A stretch of 64,000 nt of DNA from Hydrococcus rivularis NIES-593 (GCF_001904635.1 NZ_MRCB01000001.1:1-64000); one strand, 5' to 3'; counted from the stretch's first letter, positions 54,794 through 63,542 are shown. Notes: a model not told the origin generated them from the letters alone. Translations and numbers: made by a program.

Positions 54794-55247
54794 ACTAACC
54801 ATGCCTTTACCCCCTTGTATGAACGAAATTATTAACCAGGCACGGTCAAGTTGGCAAGCTAGTGCTGAACTTAAGAAGTATTGGACAAACTTAATTGGTG
54901 AATTTGTTAGAGAATGTGAATTTTGTTTTGATAGTACAGTGTGGATTGAGTTCCATTGGTATCTCAAAAATTTTGCACGAGATAGTGATAATGTAGCTGC
55001 CGCCGCTAAATTTATTATGGATGGGCTAGTTACAGGGCGAGCAATTCGTAACGATAACCTGACAGTTATCCAATCACCCGTTGTTCATTACTATCATCGC
55101 AGTAGTGGTGATGATGGTGTGCTGTTAAGACTTTCACAATCACCTGATTTCTTATTAGATAATTTTATTGTATCTAACCAATTCTCCAGACACAGTTTAG
55201 AAAAATACAATCAAAAAATCACACATTTAATTTCAAAACAATTGTAG
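54783..55247 (+). CDS. RusA-like Holliday-junction resolvase
   Basis: 154 aa from ATG 54783, overlapping the FtsK stop by 11 bp. The core RDSDNVAAAAKFIMDGLVTGRAIRNDN is the RusA metal-binding segment (D-x-DN..K...DgL.. .. .. DD-like). Short for the family but complete over the catalytic part. It likely resolves branched plasmid DNA during transfer or replication. Coupled to the translocase. Confidence 0.65.
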   Translation: MIFELTMPLPPCMNEIINQARSSWQASAELKKYWTNLIGEFVRECEFCFDSTVWIEFHWYLKNFARDSDNVAAAAKFIMDGLVTGRAIRNDNLTVIQSPVVHYYHRSSGDDGVLLRLSQSPDFLLDNFIVSNQFSRHSLEKYNQKITHLISKQL

Positions 55248-55268
55248 TTTATCTAAAGGATAATAGTA

Positions 55269-55748
55269 ATGTTGCGTTATCAAGAATATACTTGGTTGAT
55301 TGGTGAACTAAATGCAGGCAAGAATGTTAATTTATGGGGTAAACAGGATATTGGTAAGACTTTTACTGTGAAAAACTGTTTACTTAAAGATATTACTTTA
55401 AAGTCTGTTTATCTCAATCTTGAATATCCTTTTAGTGTGGCTCATCTATTTGATGTTATTCCTATGAGTTTTGATTTGTACTACCAGCAGGATTGGCAAA
55501 ATATAGTAACCGAATTATCTAATGGATTAAATGGGTTACTTGTGATTGATAATTTTGATAGATTGCACTTTGTTAGCGATAGTTTTAGCGACGATTCATT
55601 GAGATTACAACAGTTGGCTAAACTAGAAAATTTTTCTTTACTATTAATATCTCGGATGCCGCTAAGATGTTTCCATTTTACGGGTTTTGCTAACTGTTTT
55701 GAAGAATTGGAATTAAACGAAACTAATACTTGGACTTTTGGAAAGTAG
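55269..55748 (+). CDS. Small P-loop NTPase
   Basis: 159 aa. Walker A LWGKQDIGKTFTVKN at ~23-37 and Walker B GLLVIDNFDRLHFV at ~96-109 define an AAA/STAND-like NTPase of minimal length, lacking clear sensor and lid regions. 21 bp after the RusA-like gene. It may load or regulate the neighbouring translocase; function unknown. TAG stop 27 bp before a tRNA-like sequence. Confidence 0.5.
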   Translation: MLRYQEYTWLIGELNAGKNVNLWGKQDIGKTFTVKNCLLKDITLKSVYLNLEYPFSVAHLFDVIPMSFDLYYQQDWQNIVTELSNGLNGLLVIDNFDRLHFVSDSFSDDSLRLQQLAKLENFSLLLISRMPLRCFHFTGFANCFEELELNETNTWTFGK

Positions 55749-55775
55749 ATATGTTATTTCTATATATTGTGATTT

Positions 55776-55843
55776 GGTGATATTTCAGTTCGGTTAGATT
55801 GTTGTTTTAAGCAACAAAGCAAGTTCGACTCTTGCTATCACCA
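55776..55843 (+). tRNA. tRNA-like sequence with anticodon UUA (putative ochre suppressor)
   Basis: Acceptor GGTGATA (55776-55782) pairs perfectly with TATCACC (55836-55842), followed by discriminator A. The anticodon stem TGTTG/CAACA (55800-55804 / 55812-55816) closes a 7-nt loop TTTTAAG, giving anticodon TTA at 55807-55809. The T stem GCAAG/CTTGC encloses TTCGACT, an ideal T-loop. The D arm is weak (about two pairs), although AG, GG and TTA are in place, and the variable loop is only ~2 nt, so the whole is ~68 nt. It may be a true tRNA reading UAA, an atypical plasmid tRNA, or a decayed gene. No CCA is encoded. Confidence 0.45.
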
Positions 55844-56019
55844 TTGGGAATGAAACTACTACTGAGACTGAAAATTAATGAGTACATATCTATTAAATAG
55901 TTGTGGAATTGTTAATAGAGTAAGGGGTAGGTTAGTAGTGTAGTTCTCAGCAAATCCCAATTTGTGCCGGGGCGAGAGTAATTAAAAACCTTGTGACCTG
56001 CATTTTGGAGGGATGAATT
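55844..56019. promoter_or_regulatory. Leader before the 421-aa membrane gene
   Basis: TTGGGA near 55845 and TCCCAA near 55957 could pair over a long distance, but no compact known riboswitch was recognised. A strong GGAGGG ribosome site lies 8-13 bp before ATG 56020. Confidence 0.3.
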
Positions 56020-57285
56020 ATGTTGAAGAAGTTTGCGTTTAATGGCTTGAGAAATCTTAATGCTGCTTTTGGAATGGTGTCTTTGACTGCTATTGCTTTA
56101 GGCACTGTAGCAACTTTTTCTGGTTTGGGCTTATTGTACTTAGCTAGGGGCGGATTCCCAATAGTTGAGAAAGAACGCTCTGAACAAATTGCCTATATTG
56201 GCACTGGTGCTATTGTATTGGGCTTTACCGGAATTATTCTTGCTTCCTTGGGCGGTGCTTTCTTAAGCGTTGTTGAAGAATCGGAGGAAACTAATTCGAG
56301 TAGAGAAACTGCAAAAATAGCTGACATAAAACCGCTTGTATTAACAAAAGCTGAGAACTCTGAAGATTTTGATTGTCTGCCTTCAATTTACACTTACACG
56401 GTGATGAATTTTGAGAGACATCCTGATTCAAAGTGCTTGGTTGTTTCTAGATTTGAGGAAGAACCATATCGGAAATTCGTACTCTACCAAGAATTACATT
56501 CTCACCAAATTGACGACTTGGCAGTAATCTATGATGAAACCGATCCAGACGGATTAATTGGACAAACCTTCTCCTCTTATAAACCTTTACCTTGTGAAGC
56601 TTTAGAGGAGCATTTAGATATACACCGACGCTATATTAATGCAGTTAATAGCGAAGAATTTAGTTCTTGCTATTTGCGAGTATGTGCTGGGTGTAAGTTA
56701 CTGCACGGTGCCAATAATATTGTTTGTGGGATTCATCCATATGGATGTTTAGAAAATAGTTGCTGTCCAGATAAGCAATGGGATGAACGTAAGGCGTTGT
56801 TTCCATTTGAAGATGATGCTGTTGTCGAAAATTTAAATAGAGAAATATCGTCCAATCAAGCGAATATTTACAAATTTTACGGCAATCTTATCTTGTGGGA
56901 TGAATACGCTAATCGTAGGTTTTCTTTTTCCTATTCCGGTATCTTGCTTAAACATTCTGACAGACTGCTTGAGCTTGGTATGGAAGCAACACTTCTTTCT
57001 TACATCCAGTATTTCCGTACTCGAAATGTAGTGGTCTTTGACTATGTAGCATCAGGACGAGTTTTAGAGTTTACAAAGGAACTCAAGGGCATAGCTCAAA
57101 TCGAAGTTGATGGAGATGAAATATCTATCTTTTTTGATATATATGCGCCCTGTCATCGCTTTCGCCGTGATGGTGTATCACTGCATCCTTACTCAACTTT
57201 CGTTCCTCAAGAACTCAGATATAACTACAACTTGGTTAGCTACGTTAACTACCTTAAGAGTAAAAAATCTGGAGTGCTGAGATGA
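56020..57285 (+). CDS. Membrane protein with Cys-rich domain, unknown (421 aa)
   Basis: Two TM helices at ~20-45 (VSLTAIALGTVATFSGLGLLYLA) and ~58-85 (IGTGAIVLGFTGIILASLGGAF). A soluble part then contains CAGCKLLHG, CGIHPYGCLENSCCPDKQW, which looks like a metal-binding knuckle, and a beta-rich C-terminus. Strong RBS GGAGGG. The stop overlaps the ATG of a tiny ORF (ATGA). Unknown family, but placement in the module suggests an envelope component. Confidence 0.55.
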   Translation: MLKKFAFNGLRNLNAAFGMVSLTAIALGTVATFSGLGLLYLARGGFPIVEKERSEQIAYIGTGAIVLGFTGIILASLGGAFLSVVEESEETNSSRETAKIADIKPLVLTKAENSEDFDCLPSIYTYTVMNFERHPDSKCLVVSRFEEEPYRKFVLYQELHSHQIDDLAVIYDETDPDGLIGQTFSSYKPLPCEALEEHLDIHRRYINAVNSEEFSSCYLRVCAGCKLLHGANNIVCGIHPYGCLENSCCPDKQWDERKALFPFEDDAVVENLNREISSNQANIYKFYGNLILWDEYANRRFSFSYSGILLKHSDRLLELGMEATLLSYIQYFRTRNVVVFDYVASGRVLEFTKELKGIAQIEVDGDEISIFFDIYAPCHRFRRDGVSLHPYSTFVPQELRYNYNLVSYVNYLKSKKSGVLR

Positions 57286-57362
57286 ATAAGGAAGTTTCTA
57301 AAAGCTGCGAGTACAAGCCGGAAAAATCGCATTTTTGCAATTTCTGTATCTTGAACTGGTAA
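57282..57362 (+). CDS. Possible 26-aa ORF coupled to upstream gene
   Basis: ATG overlaps the TGA of the 421-aa gene and reads MNKEVSKSCEYKPEKSHFCNFC.. to TAA at 57360. If UAA were read through, the frame would end at TAG 12 codons later. Very short; supported only by the ATGA overlap. Confidence 0.3.
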   Translation: MNKEVSKSCEYKPEKSHFCNFCILNW

Positions 57363-57482
57363 TTTCTCCAATTTAACAACTGCAAATTTTGGAAAACTTA
57401 GTTCATCTAATTGCTTAAAAAGGCAATTTATCCTCCTTTCTCCTGCTATTGGCTGGGATACGTGTAAAAGCTTTCACTCAGT

Positions 57483-57537
57483 ACGGGGGTTTCCCCCGCT
57501 ACTGGGTGGTAAGCCGCTAAACGCCGCCCATCAGTAA
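57483..57537 (+). promoter_or_regulatory. Two adjacent GC-rich hairpins before 57557 gene
   Basis: CGGGGG-TTT-CCCCCG (57484-57498), then ACTG..GGGTGG paired with CCGCCC..CAGT (57501-57536, one AT bulge). They end just upstream of the GGAGG ribosome site, so they could act as an attenuator or RNA thermometer-like leader, or be an interspersed palindromic repeat. Confidence 0.45.
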
Positions 57538-57556
57538 TTCATGGAGGAATCACATT

Positions 57557-58063
57557 ATGTCTGCTTTTGCAATATCGCCTTTTGTGCAATCTGTTAACGA
57601 TATTTTGTTTCCAATCGAGTTGTTTTTGATGGTCTTCCCAATCTTCTATGTGATATTTGTCCCTGCTCAATCAGTATCACTTCAAGTCAGTAATAGCGTT
57701 GGGGTGATTTCTGAAGAGTTGCCAGTTTTAGAAACTCATGGGAATTTGACTGGTGTTGGTGCTGTTTCTGTTCAGGAAGAATTTTCTAAACCGGAATCTT
57801 CCATTATTGAAACTGCGCCGCCAGTTGTTGAAACTGGGGTTGCGGATGAAGCTAGACAGCTTGTGCTGTTAGACGTTAAGGAAGAAAGGAAGAAGCTTTT
57901 GGATTTAGGTGCGCGGAAGCTGCGACAGTTCTGCAAAGAACGCCGAATTCAAGGCTATTCTACCGTCTACAACCGTAAAAAACTCAATGGACTCGTTGAT
58001 TTTCTGATTGCGCAACAAGTGACCTCTGCTCAAGTGGTCGAGTGTGTGGAAATGCTTGCTTAG
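57557..58063 (+). CDS. Membrane protein with SAP-like C-terminal domain
   Basis: 168 aa. Residues ~14-35 form a TM helix (IELFLMVFPIFYVIFVPA), a Ser/Glu-rich linker follows, and the end (DLGARKLRQFCKERRIQGYSTVYNRKKLNGLVDFLIAQQV) resembles a SAP/Rho-N-type nucleic-acid-binding fold. Same design as the 122-aa protein at 3460. Clear RBS GGAGG. It may connect the plasmid to the membrane (inference). Confidence 0.5.
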   Translation: MSAFAISPFVQSVNDILFPIELFLMVFPIFYVIFVPAQSVSLQVSNSVGVISEELPVLETHGNLTGVGAVSVQEEFSKPESSIIETAPPVVETGVADEARQLVLLDVKEERKKLLDLGARKLRQFCKERRIQGYSTVYNRKKLNGLVDFLIAQQVTSAQVVECVEMLA

Positions 58064-58154
58064 AATTAAAATTTGGTGAAAAGCCTCGGTAAAAACTGGG
58101 ATTGCAAAACTACTCCCTTGGGATAGGATAATACTTGCTTGATGACTCTTTCTA

Positions 58155-58607
58155 TTAAGGTTGAGCTTCTAAAATGCGTCCTATACTTCTTGGCGATAGT
58201 GTTGGTAAACCTCTCTTAGCAGCTTCTTCTGCTACCTGCATATGGTAGTGGTGCTTGGAACGACTAGGTTTTCGGTTCTTGCTCCATTCGCTGATTTCGA
58301 CAATTTTGCTTGCCTCTGTACTTTTGCACTTCTTAGGTCTGCCTACGTTGACACCCAATACTTCATTAGCTTTTGCGATCGCTGAGTCCTGGGTTTCTGA
58401 CAAGATGGTACTTGATGTCCATCTTTTTTTCCACTTTGCTATTGAGTTTTCGGTTACACCAATTTCTTGCGCTAAGGCTAAGTACTTCTTGCCTTCGTTT
58501 AGCCCTAGCAGAATTTTAGCTCTTTTGCTAACTTCATCGCTGCCAGTTGCCGCTATGTGTTCTAGTGCTTGTTTTTCAAGAGAATTTAATATCTGAAGAT
58601 GAGGCAT
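58155..58607 (-). pseudogene. IS630-type transposase N-terminal fragment
   Basis: 150 aa. RAKILLGLNEGKKYLALAQEIGVTENSIAKWKKRW is the helix-turn-helix head of IS630/Tc1-type transposases, and RPKKCKSTEASKIVEIS..SIGRILEAQP continues into the second winged helix. The DDE catalytic domain is absent; the frame ends at TAA 58155. Either a remnant or an independent DNA-binding protein. Opposite to the module. Confidence 0.6.
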
Positions 58608-59127
58608 CTAAAAATTTACCCCTCTTTACTGTACAATTTTGCCAAATGGAATGAAGCCTGATATACTCTTTTTGTAGCGTTCATTTTTTCTAAAAACCCA
58701 CCCAAAGCCCTGGTGCAAACAGGGCTTTGAGGAGAAAACAAGCCCACTTGTTAGTAAAACAAGGCGGAACATTGTTTTGTCAATTTAATTAACTAGAGAC
58801 ATCATATCATGAGTTTAACCAGTTTTACAAATCTTTCTTTCGGTAGATGTATTTTTCCCAAAAATAACACCAAAAAATATCTCTTCAATGAAATTGGTTT
58901 TAAATGGGTTAATAATAATAGTTTTCTACTGCGAAAATTCTCTTCGGGAGATTGTTTGATAATTAATTGTTCATTATTTACAAAAATTAATTATTTTCTA
59001 ATAATAGCACTTTCATCCACTGGAGAAAGTGCCATCCGTCCTGCTGCTTGATTTTTCCTGCTTTCTGCTTAAGCTTTTCAAAATTTAACTTATCTTTTTT
59101 AGGCAATTTGTAACCCGGAGTATCAAT
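58608..59127. other. Leader/gap before ParB-like gene
   Basis: Hairpins: AAAGCCCTG..CAGGGCTTT at 58704-58728 and GCACTTTC..GAAAGTGC at about 59007-59032. Neither is followed by a T-run. A weak 80-codon frame at 58809-59051 spans the second hairpin, has no homology visible to me and was not called. Possible parS/operator sites could lie here. Confidence 0.35.
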
Positions 59128-60312
59128 ATGTCTGAGGTGCATAATCCGGCAATTGTATATATTTCTCCTGCGGAGTTGGTAGTTCATCCAAAGCTGATAG
59201 AAATATACGGTGAAAATGAGGATCGTCCGGCTTTGGAAAAAAGTATTTCGGAAAAAGGGATTCTGGAATCTTTAAAGGTATCTGCACGCACTGGTGTAAA
59301 TGTCGTTTTAGCTGGTAAGTGTCGTTTGCAGATAGCCCGCCAGTTGGGAATCTCTGCTGTGAAAGTAGAATTTGTCGAGTCTGGCTCGCCTGAAGAAGAT
59401 TTGAAATTAGTGCTTGACTTTAATCTCCACCGCGAAGGCGGGAAGACTCATTACCAGAAATTTCATGAAGGGCAGTACTGGGAGAGCGTACTTCGTCCCC
59501 AAGCCAAAGAAAGACAACGGGAAAGTGCCCGTCGTTTGAATGAAACGAAGTATTCAAATTTGAACACTTCGATAGATGAGAATAAAACTCAATTAAATAA
59601 GGGTAAACCTGTGATTCAGGAGGTTTCAGAGAATTTAAGGATAAGTGTTGGCAGTTATCACAAGGGTAAAAAAGTATTTGAATATATTTCTCACTTAAGG
59701 GAACTGCAAAAATTTAAGGCAGTTGTGGCACTGGAGGCGGAATTTAACCGGAGTATTGATGCAGCTTACAAGTTTGTTTGCAATCAAGATATCTGTGACC
59801 AGGTTATAGACCTGATTGAAGCAGACGAGATAGGTAGTATAAGTGATGGTATCGCTTGGATGCGGAATGGCGATCGCAATCCGTTTCGGCGTTTCCAAGT
59901 TGGTCAAGTATATCAATTTAAGGAAAGACTGCGGCCAGAGTTGGAAATTGTGGGGCGTGTTATTGGTATAACTAATGAATTTGTTGTGTTTGGATTGAGG
60001 AATTTAGTAAATATGAACCTAGAAATTGTGAATCTACGTCCGCGACAGATTGATGCAGAGTTGCAAGATGAACCATCTGCTGAACAGAGAGAAAGAATAC
60101 TTCACTTAATGGAAAAGTTTAGGGATGTTTTTCCAGTTCAGGTATCTTTAGCTGAATTATTAAAACTCCCAAATTTAACTGATAAAGAGGAGGTTCTATT
60201 GCGGATGTACGAGTCTGACGTATTTGAAAAAACTTGGGAGGATTATAAGAACCAAATGAAAGCAATGGAAGTGTCTACAAATAGAAAAGAGGGTAATGTT
60301 CGTGCTGCATAG
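59128..60312 (+). CDS. ParB/RepB N-domain protein
   Basis: 394 aa. ISPAELVVHPKLIEIYGENEDRPALEKSISEKGILESLKVS.. and VLAGKCRLQIARQLGISAVKVEFV match a ParB N-terminal nuclease-like domain (here GKCR in place of the usual G-x-RR), followed by a helical region that is also ParB-like (YQKFHEGQYWESVL). A C-terminal beta-rich part (FQVGQVYQFKERLRPELEIVGRVIG) may contact other partners. No ParA gene in the window. Likely a plasmid partition or replication-control protein. Confidence 0.7.
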   Translation: MSEVHNPAIVYISPAELVVHPKLIEIYGENEDRPALEKSISEKGILESLKVSARTGVNVVLAGKCRLQIARQLGISAVKVEFVESGSPEEDLKLVLDFNLHREGGKTHYQKFHEGQYWESVLRPQAKERQRESARRLNETKYSNLNTSIDENKTQLNKGKPVIQEVSENLRISVGSYHKGKKVFEYISHLRELQKFKAVVALEAEFNRSIDAAYKFVCNQDICDQVIDLIEADEIGSISDGIAWMRNGDRNPFRRFQVGQVYQFKERLRPELEIVGRVIGITNEFVVFGLRNLVNMNLEIVNLRPRQIDAELQDEPSAEQRERILHLMEKFRDVFPVQVSLAELLKLPNLTDKEEVLLRMYESDVFEKTWEDYKNQMKAMEVSTNRKEGNVRAA

Positions 60313-60869
60313 GTAGCTGTGAGCAGTTAATCTAGCAGAGAATTTATCCTACAATTTAACGTTATCTAATAGATTAGCATCTCAATACTGATTGCAGTAG
60401 GGGTTCATTTTTTGGGTGCTGAACTCGTATGGATATATTTGACTGTTTTTTGTTTTTAAATTCGTTGGTGGAGTGTAATTTCATCTTCACCCATTGTACT
60501 AACCTCTGCCAGTTTTTGGTGACACTTTTAGGTGTTACTAGCTTTGCATTCTTATTCCAAAACTATTTTCTAGATTTAGTCACAACTTCGCTAGAACTGA
60601 CGTATTTAAATAGCTCTCAAAAAAAAGTTGGGTAGCCGCATTGTTGTTGGTGAAGCGTGTTGGACTAAATCTTAGCCTAAGCCTACGTATGTCTAAGCCT
60701 AAACAAGTATAACCTCTGTTTGCTTTCAACCATGAGACGATTACCAGTCGCCTCCAACAAGCGGATAACCAACCGCTTATTAATAAAACAAAAATTTCAA
60801 ATTTAGGCTAACACATTTTGACCAACAGCGAGGCTACCTGATGCACTAAAACCATCAGGACAGTCACTC
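60313..60869. promoter_or_regulatory. Candidate replication-origin/iteron region upstream of primase
   Basis: TTAGCCTAAGCCTA at 60672-60685 and TCTAAGCCTAA at 60692-60702 carry three copies of a TAAGCCTA-like motif, with an inverted TTAGGCTAA at 60803-60811. Hairpins AAGCGG..CCGCTT (~60758-60778) and CCTGATG..CATCAGG (~60838-60860) flank the start of the primase gene. A short frame at 60429-60635 was not called. The pattern suits a replication origin but no DnaA box was confirmed. Confidence 0.4.
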
Positions 60870-63071
60870 ATGTTCCAAGAAGATTTCGGGGCAGATGTTG
60901 ATAACAGGCCCCAATTAAGCCTTTCACAGCCTGTAAAAAAGAAAATCAAACCCCACCTACCCGCAGAATCTTTGGGTAAACGCTACGTAGAGCGTTTTTG
61001 GCATCCATTTGGGGCGATAGTTGCCCCTTCTTTAGTAGAAGGTGCAAAACCAGCATGGCGTACTATCGACCATTACCTGCAACCCTCGCAACTGTGGAAG
61101 CTGCACCAAGATAAGTCAAAATTAGTAGGTCTGCGTTTTGACAACACAACCCGTTACGCCACAATCGATTTAGACTTTTTTGGTGATTACCATAACATCG
61201 AATCTATAAATCGCATCAAAGCTGCACTAGAGGACATTGGCATAGTCGATATCGTCATTCTCCAGTCCAGCTTTAGTGGTGGTTATCATTTGATTTTAAA
61301 CTTTGCATCTCCCCTGCCTACCTTTGCTTTAGCCTGCGCCTTAGAAATTACCTTGAAAAATGCAGGCTTTATCCTGCGTCAAGGACACCTAGAAATCTTC
61401 CCCAACACTAAACCATATAGTGCCAAACAAATAACCAACTACAAAGCCATCCGTTGTCCCATGCAACCGGGTAGTGGGTCATTTTTACTTGATGATGACC
61501 TACAACCAATTAGCGACTCAGTTTCTATCTTCCTCGACTATTGCGATCGCGCAGCCAGTCGGCAAGATTTAACCAAATTAAAACGGGTAGCGAACAAAGC
61601 CAAAAAACAAATTTCACGGGAGAGATATCGTAAGCAAGAGTCTGCTGATGCTGCACAGTGGCGTGCCAACTGGGAAGAAACAATTGCGATCGGTTGGACG
61701 GGACAAGGACAAACAAACACCCTCCTACAAATCTTTGCAGGCTACGGAATCGTCTTTCTAGACTTAAGAGGCGATAAATTAGTCGAATTTTGCCTCTCCA
61801 CCGCAATTAACGCCCCTGGCTATGAGCAATATTGCCGACACCAACATGAAATCGAAGCTAGAGTACGGCATTGGGTAGAATGCACAATTCGTAACAAATG
61901 GTACAGTGCCTACGTTAGTTATCCAGAACGACTGTTGGGTACATTCGCCAACACATTTGCAGAAGCCATAGCAGGGGTTAGCAGGATCGATCAACCCAAA
62001 GATAACGTAATTCCATTTGACCGCCGCCACCAGCAGAACTGGGAACGTAGCCAACAAGCCCAAAGACGCATCCAGATAGTAGTAACAGCAATAGAGTGGG
62101 ATAGTGGGTTACCAGCAGGGGCTACTGAACGAGCAAAAGCTATACGTGCTGAGTATAAACGTCGCTTTAACAAAACTATTTCCCAAGAGACTCTACAAAA
62201 ACACTTACATTTGTGGCATCCCACACGCTACATTTTAGACCCTTGGGCAGAAAATGGCTCAAACCCTTATCAATCAAATGAGAACGGGCAATTTTACGAA
62301 TTTCAAAGCTCATTTGTAAAACACGATACTCAAAATCCTTGTGGAATAAGTAATTACGTTCATTCTTTCTATATGAAGGTTTTTTGTAGGTGTTTACCTC
62401 CTGCTGCTACAGCCCCCCAAGGGCTGGAGTCAGCAGAGGTAGTTGAACAACCTGATGTTTCTCAGTCAGACTTAGCTGTCATCCAGCCTGCGGAAAATCT
62501 TGAATTCATAAATTCTTCTAATACTGCTGAAATTAATTCCAGTAAAATCAGCAATCAATTAGAGAATTCAGTTCATACAAATATTTTACAATCAAATCAA
62601 TTCAGTTCTGATCAGGATTTTATATACCTGTGTAGCTCCGGCACGTCGTCAAAAGTTGATAATCAAAACTTATCTAACACGGAGGATAACGGGCTGGGTG
62701 TAGTTTCGATACCTGCTGCGGTTCCACTAGAACAACCACTCCAAAACCCCAACAACGGCTTGCACAGTGTATCTGTTGGTGACGAGACTGCTGATGTTTC
62801 CTACCGCATTGAGGAACTCAAGCGAGTGACAAAATTGCGGTTAATGGCTCTAAACCAAGCTAGGGTTAAGGTGCGCCAATACTGCGTAATCACGGGACAT
62901 ATTCTCAGCACTCAAGAACGCGATCGCTTAGAGCAACGTGCCAAAATGCAATTCTACCTCGATTCCGGTAACGAAACTCTAATTGCAGAAGCTAAGGAGT
63001 GGGCGACTGCCAATCCTGGGTGTCTACCGTTTTCCTTGGAGTTGGAAAGCGAAAAATTTTGGGAAAGATGA
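60870..63071 (+). CDS. AEP-type primase/plasmid replication protein
   Basis: 733 aa. AEP primase motifs: D-x-D in YATIDLDFFGDYH ~97-110, SSFSGGYHLILNF ~135-147 (SGxxxH motif) and GHLEIFPN ~172-180. These match primases found in cyanobacterial plasmids and TOTE-type elements. The middle (to ~450) is helical with a PriCT-like segment; the C-terminal third is low complexity (Asn/Ser-rich), ending in a charged helical region. Probably initiates plasmid replication. TGA stop; ATG start with origin-like repeats just upstream. Confidence 0.7.
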   Translation: MFQEDFGADVDNRPQLSLSQPVKKKIKPHLPAESLGKRYVERFWHPFGAIVAPSLVEGAKPAWRTIDHYLQPSQLWKLHQDKSKLVGLRFDNTTRYATIDLDFFGDYHNIESINRIKAALEDIGIVDIVILQSSFSGGYHLILNFASPLPTFALACALEITLKNAGFILRQGHLEIFPNTKPYSAKQITNYKAIRCPMQPGSGSFLLDDDLQPISDSVSIFLDYCDRAASRQDLTKLKRVANKAKKQISRERYRKQESADAAQWRANWEETIAIGWTGQGQTNTLLQIFAGYGIVFLDLRGDKLVEFCLSTAINAPGYEQYCRHQHEIEARVRHWVECTIRNKWYSAYVSYPERLLGTFANTFAEAIAGVSRIDQPKDNVIPFDRRHQQNWERSQQAQRRIQIVVTAIEWDSGLPAGATERAKAIRAEYKRRFNKTISQETLQKHLHLWHPTRYILDPWAENGSNPYQSNENGQFYEFQSSFVKHDTQNPCGISNYVHSFYMKVFCRCLPPAATAPQGLESAEVVEQPDVSQSDLAVIQPAENLEFINSSNTAEINSSKISNQLENSVHTNILQSNQFSSDQDFIYLCSSGTSSKVDNQNLSNTEDNGLGVVSIPAAVPLEQPLQNPNNGLHSVSVGDETADVSYRIEELKRVTKLRLMALNQARVKVRQYCVITGHILSTQERDRLEQRAKMQFYLDSGNETLIAEAKEWATANPGCLPFSLELESEKFWER

Positions 63072-63156
63072 GGGATATCAGGCGGTAAGATGTTTGGTAT
63101 TTTAGATTTTAACTGCACAAAAAGAGGTGATTCAGCTTTACAGAAGTTATTAATTT

Positions 63157-63474
63157 GTGAGTAAAATTTGGTACAAAAATATAGAAGGAGCTATGAAAGA
63201 TATCTTAATGGAAAAACTGTTTAATCAAGCAGTTGAACCAATCTTCCAAGCCAACAATTTAACTAAATATTCAGCACTCAAACAAAGAGAGGATGAATTT
63301 AAATCACTGTTTAATATTGAATTAGCAGAATACGTGGACTCGAAAAGAGGATTTGATTTTTCTCTATTTATTCGTGATTTTTTAAGTGAAGATTGCTTGC
63401 CGTACAGGGATACTATTCAACAAAAATATGGAGAGCGGGCAGCGGATTTGATTGGGGAATTAATTTGTATTTGA
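63157..63474 (+). CDS. Small hypothetical protein (105 aa)
   Basis: GTG 63157, or ATG 63193 with AAGGAG just before it, which seems the better start. Helical and acidic (NLTKYSALKQREDEFKSLFNIELAEYV), with no recognised domain. Follows the primase by 85 bp in the same direction, TGA stop. Confidence 0.45.
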   Translation: MSKIWYKNIEGAMKDILMEKLFNQAVEPIFQANNLTKYSALKQREDEFKSLFNIELAEYVDSKRGFDFSLFIRDFLSEDCLPYRDTIQQKYGERAADLIGELICI

Positions 63475-63542
63475 AAGCAAAAAAAGTTAGCTGGTAGTTA
63501 GAATTTATGACTATACGGTCAGCGTTCCGTACAAATTTAACA

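Noticed and set aside
46213-55748. Type IV secretion system
   Set aside because: No VirB4, VirB11, VirD4 coupling protein or relaxase motif was seen; the only large motor is FtsK-like.
58809-59051. 80-aa plus-strand gene
   Set aside because: Low-complexity Asn/Phe-rich sequence running through a hairpin, with no recognisable domain.
46213-63474. Prophage
   Set aside because: Wall hydrolases and RusA occur in phages, but no capsid, portal, terminase or tail gene was found over 17 kb.
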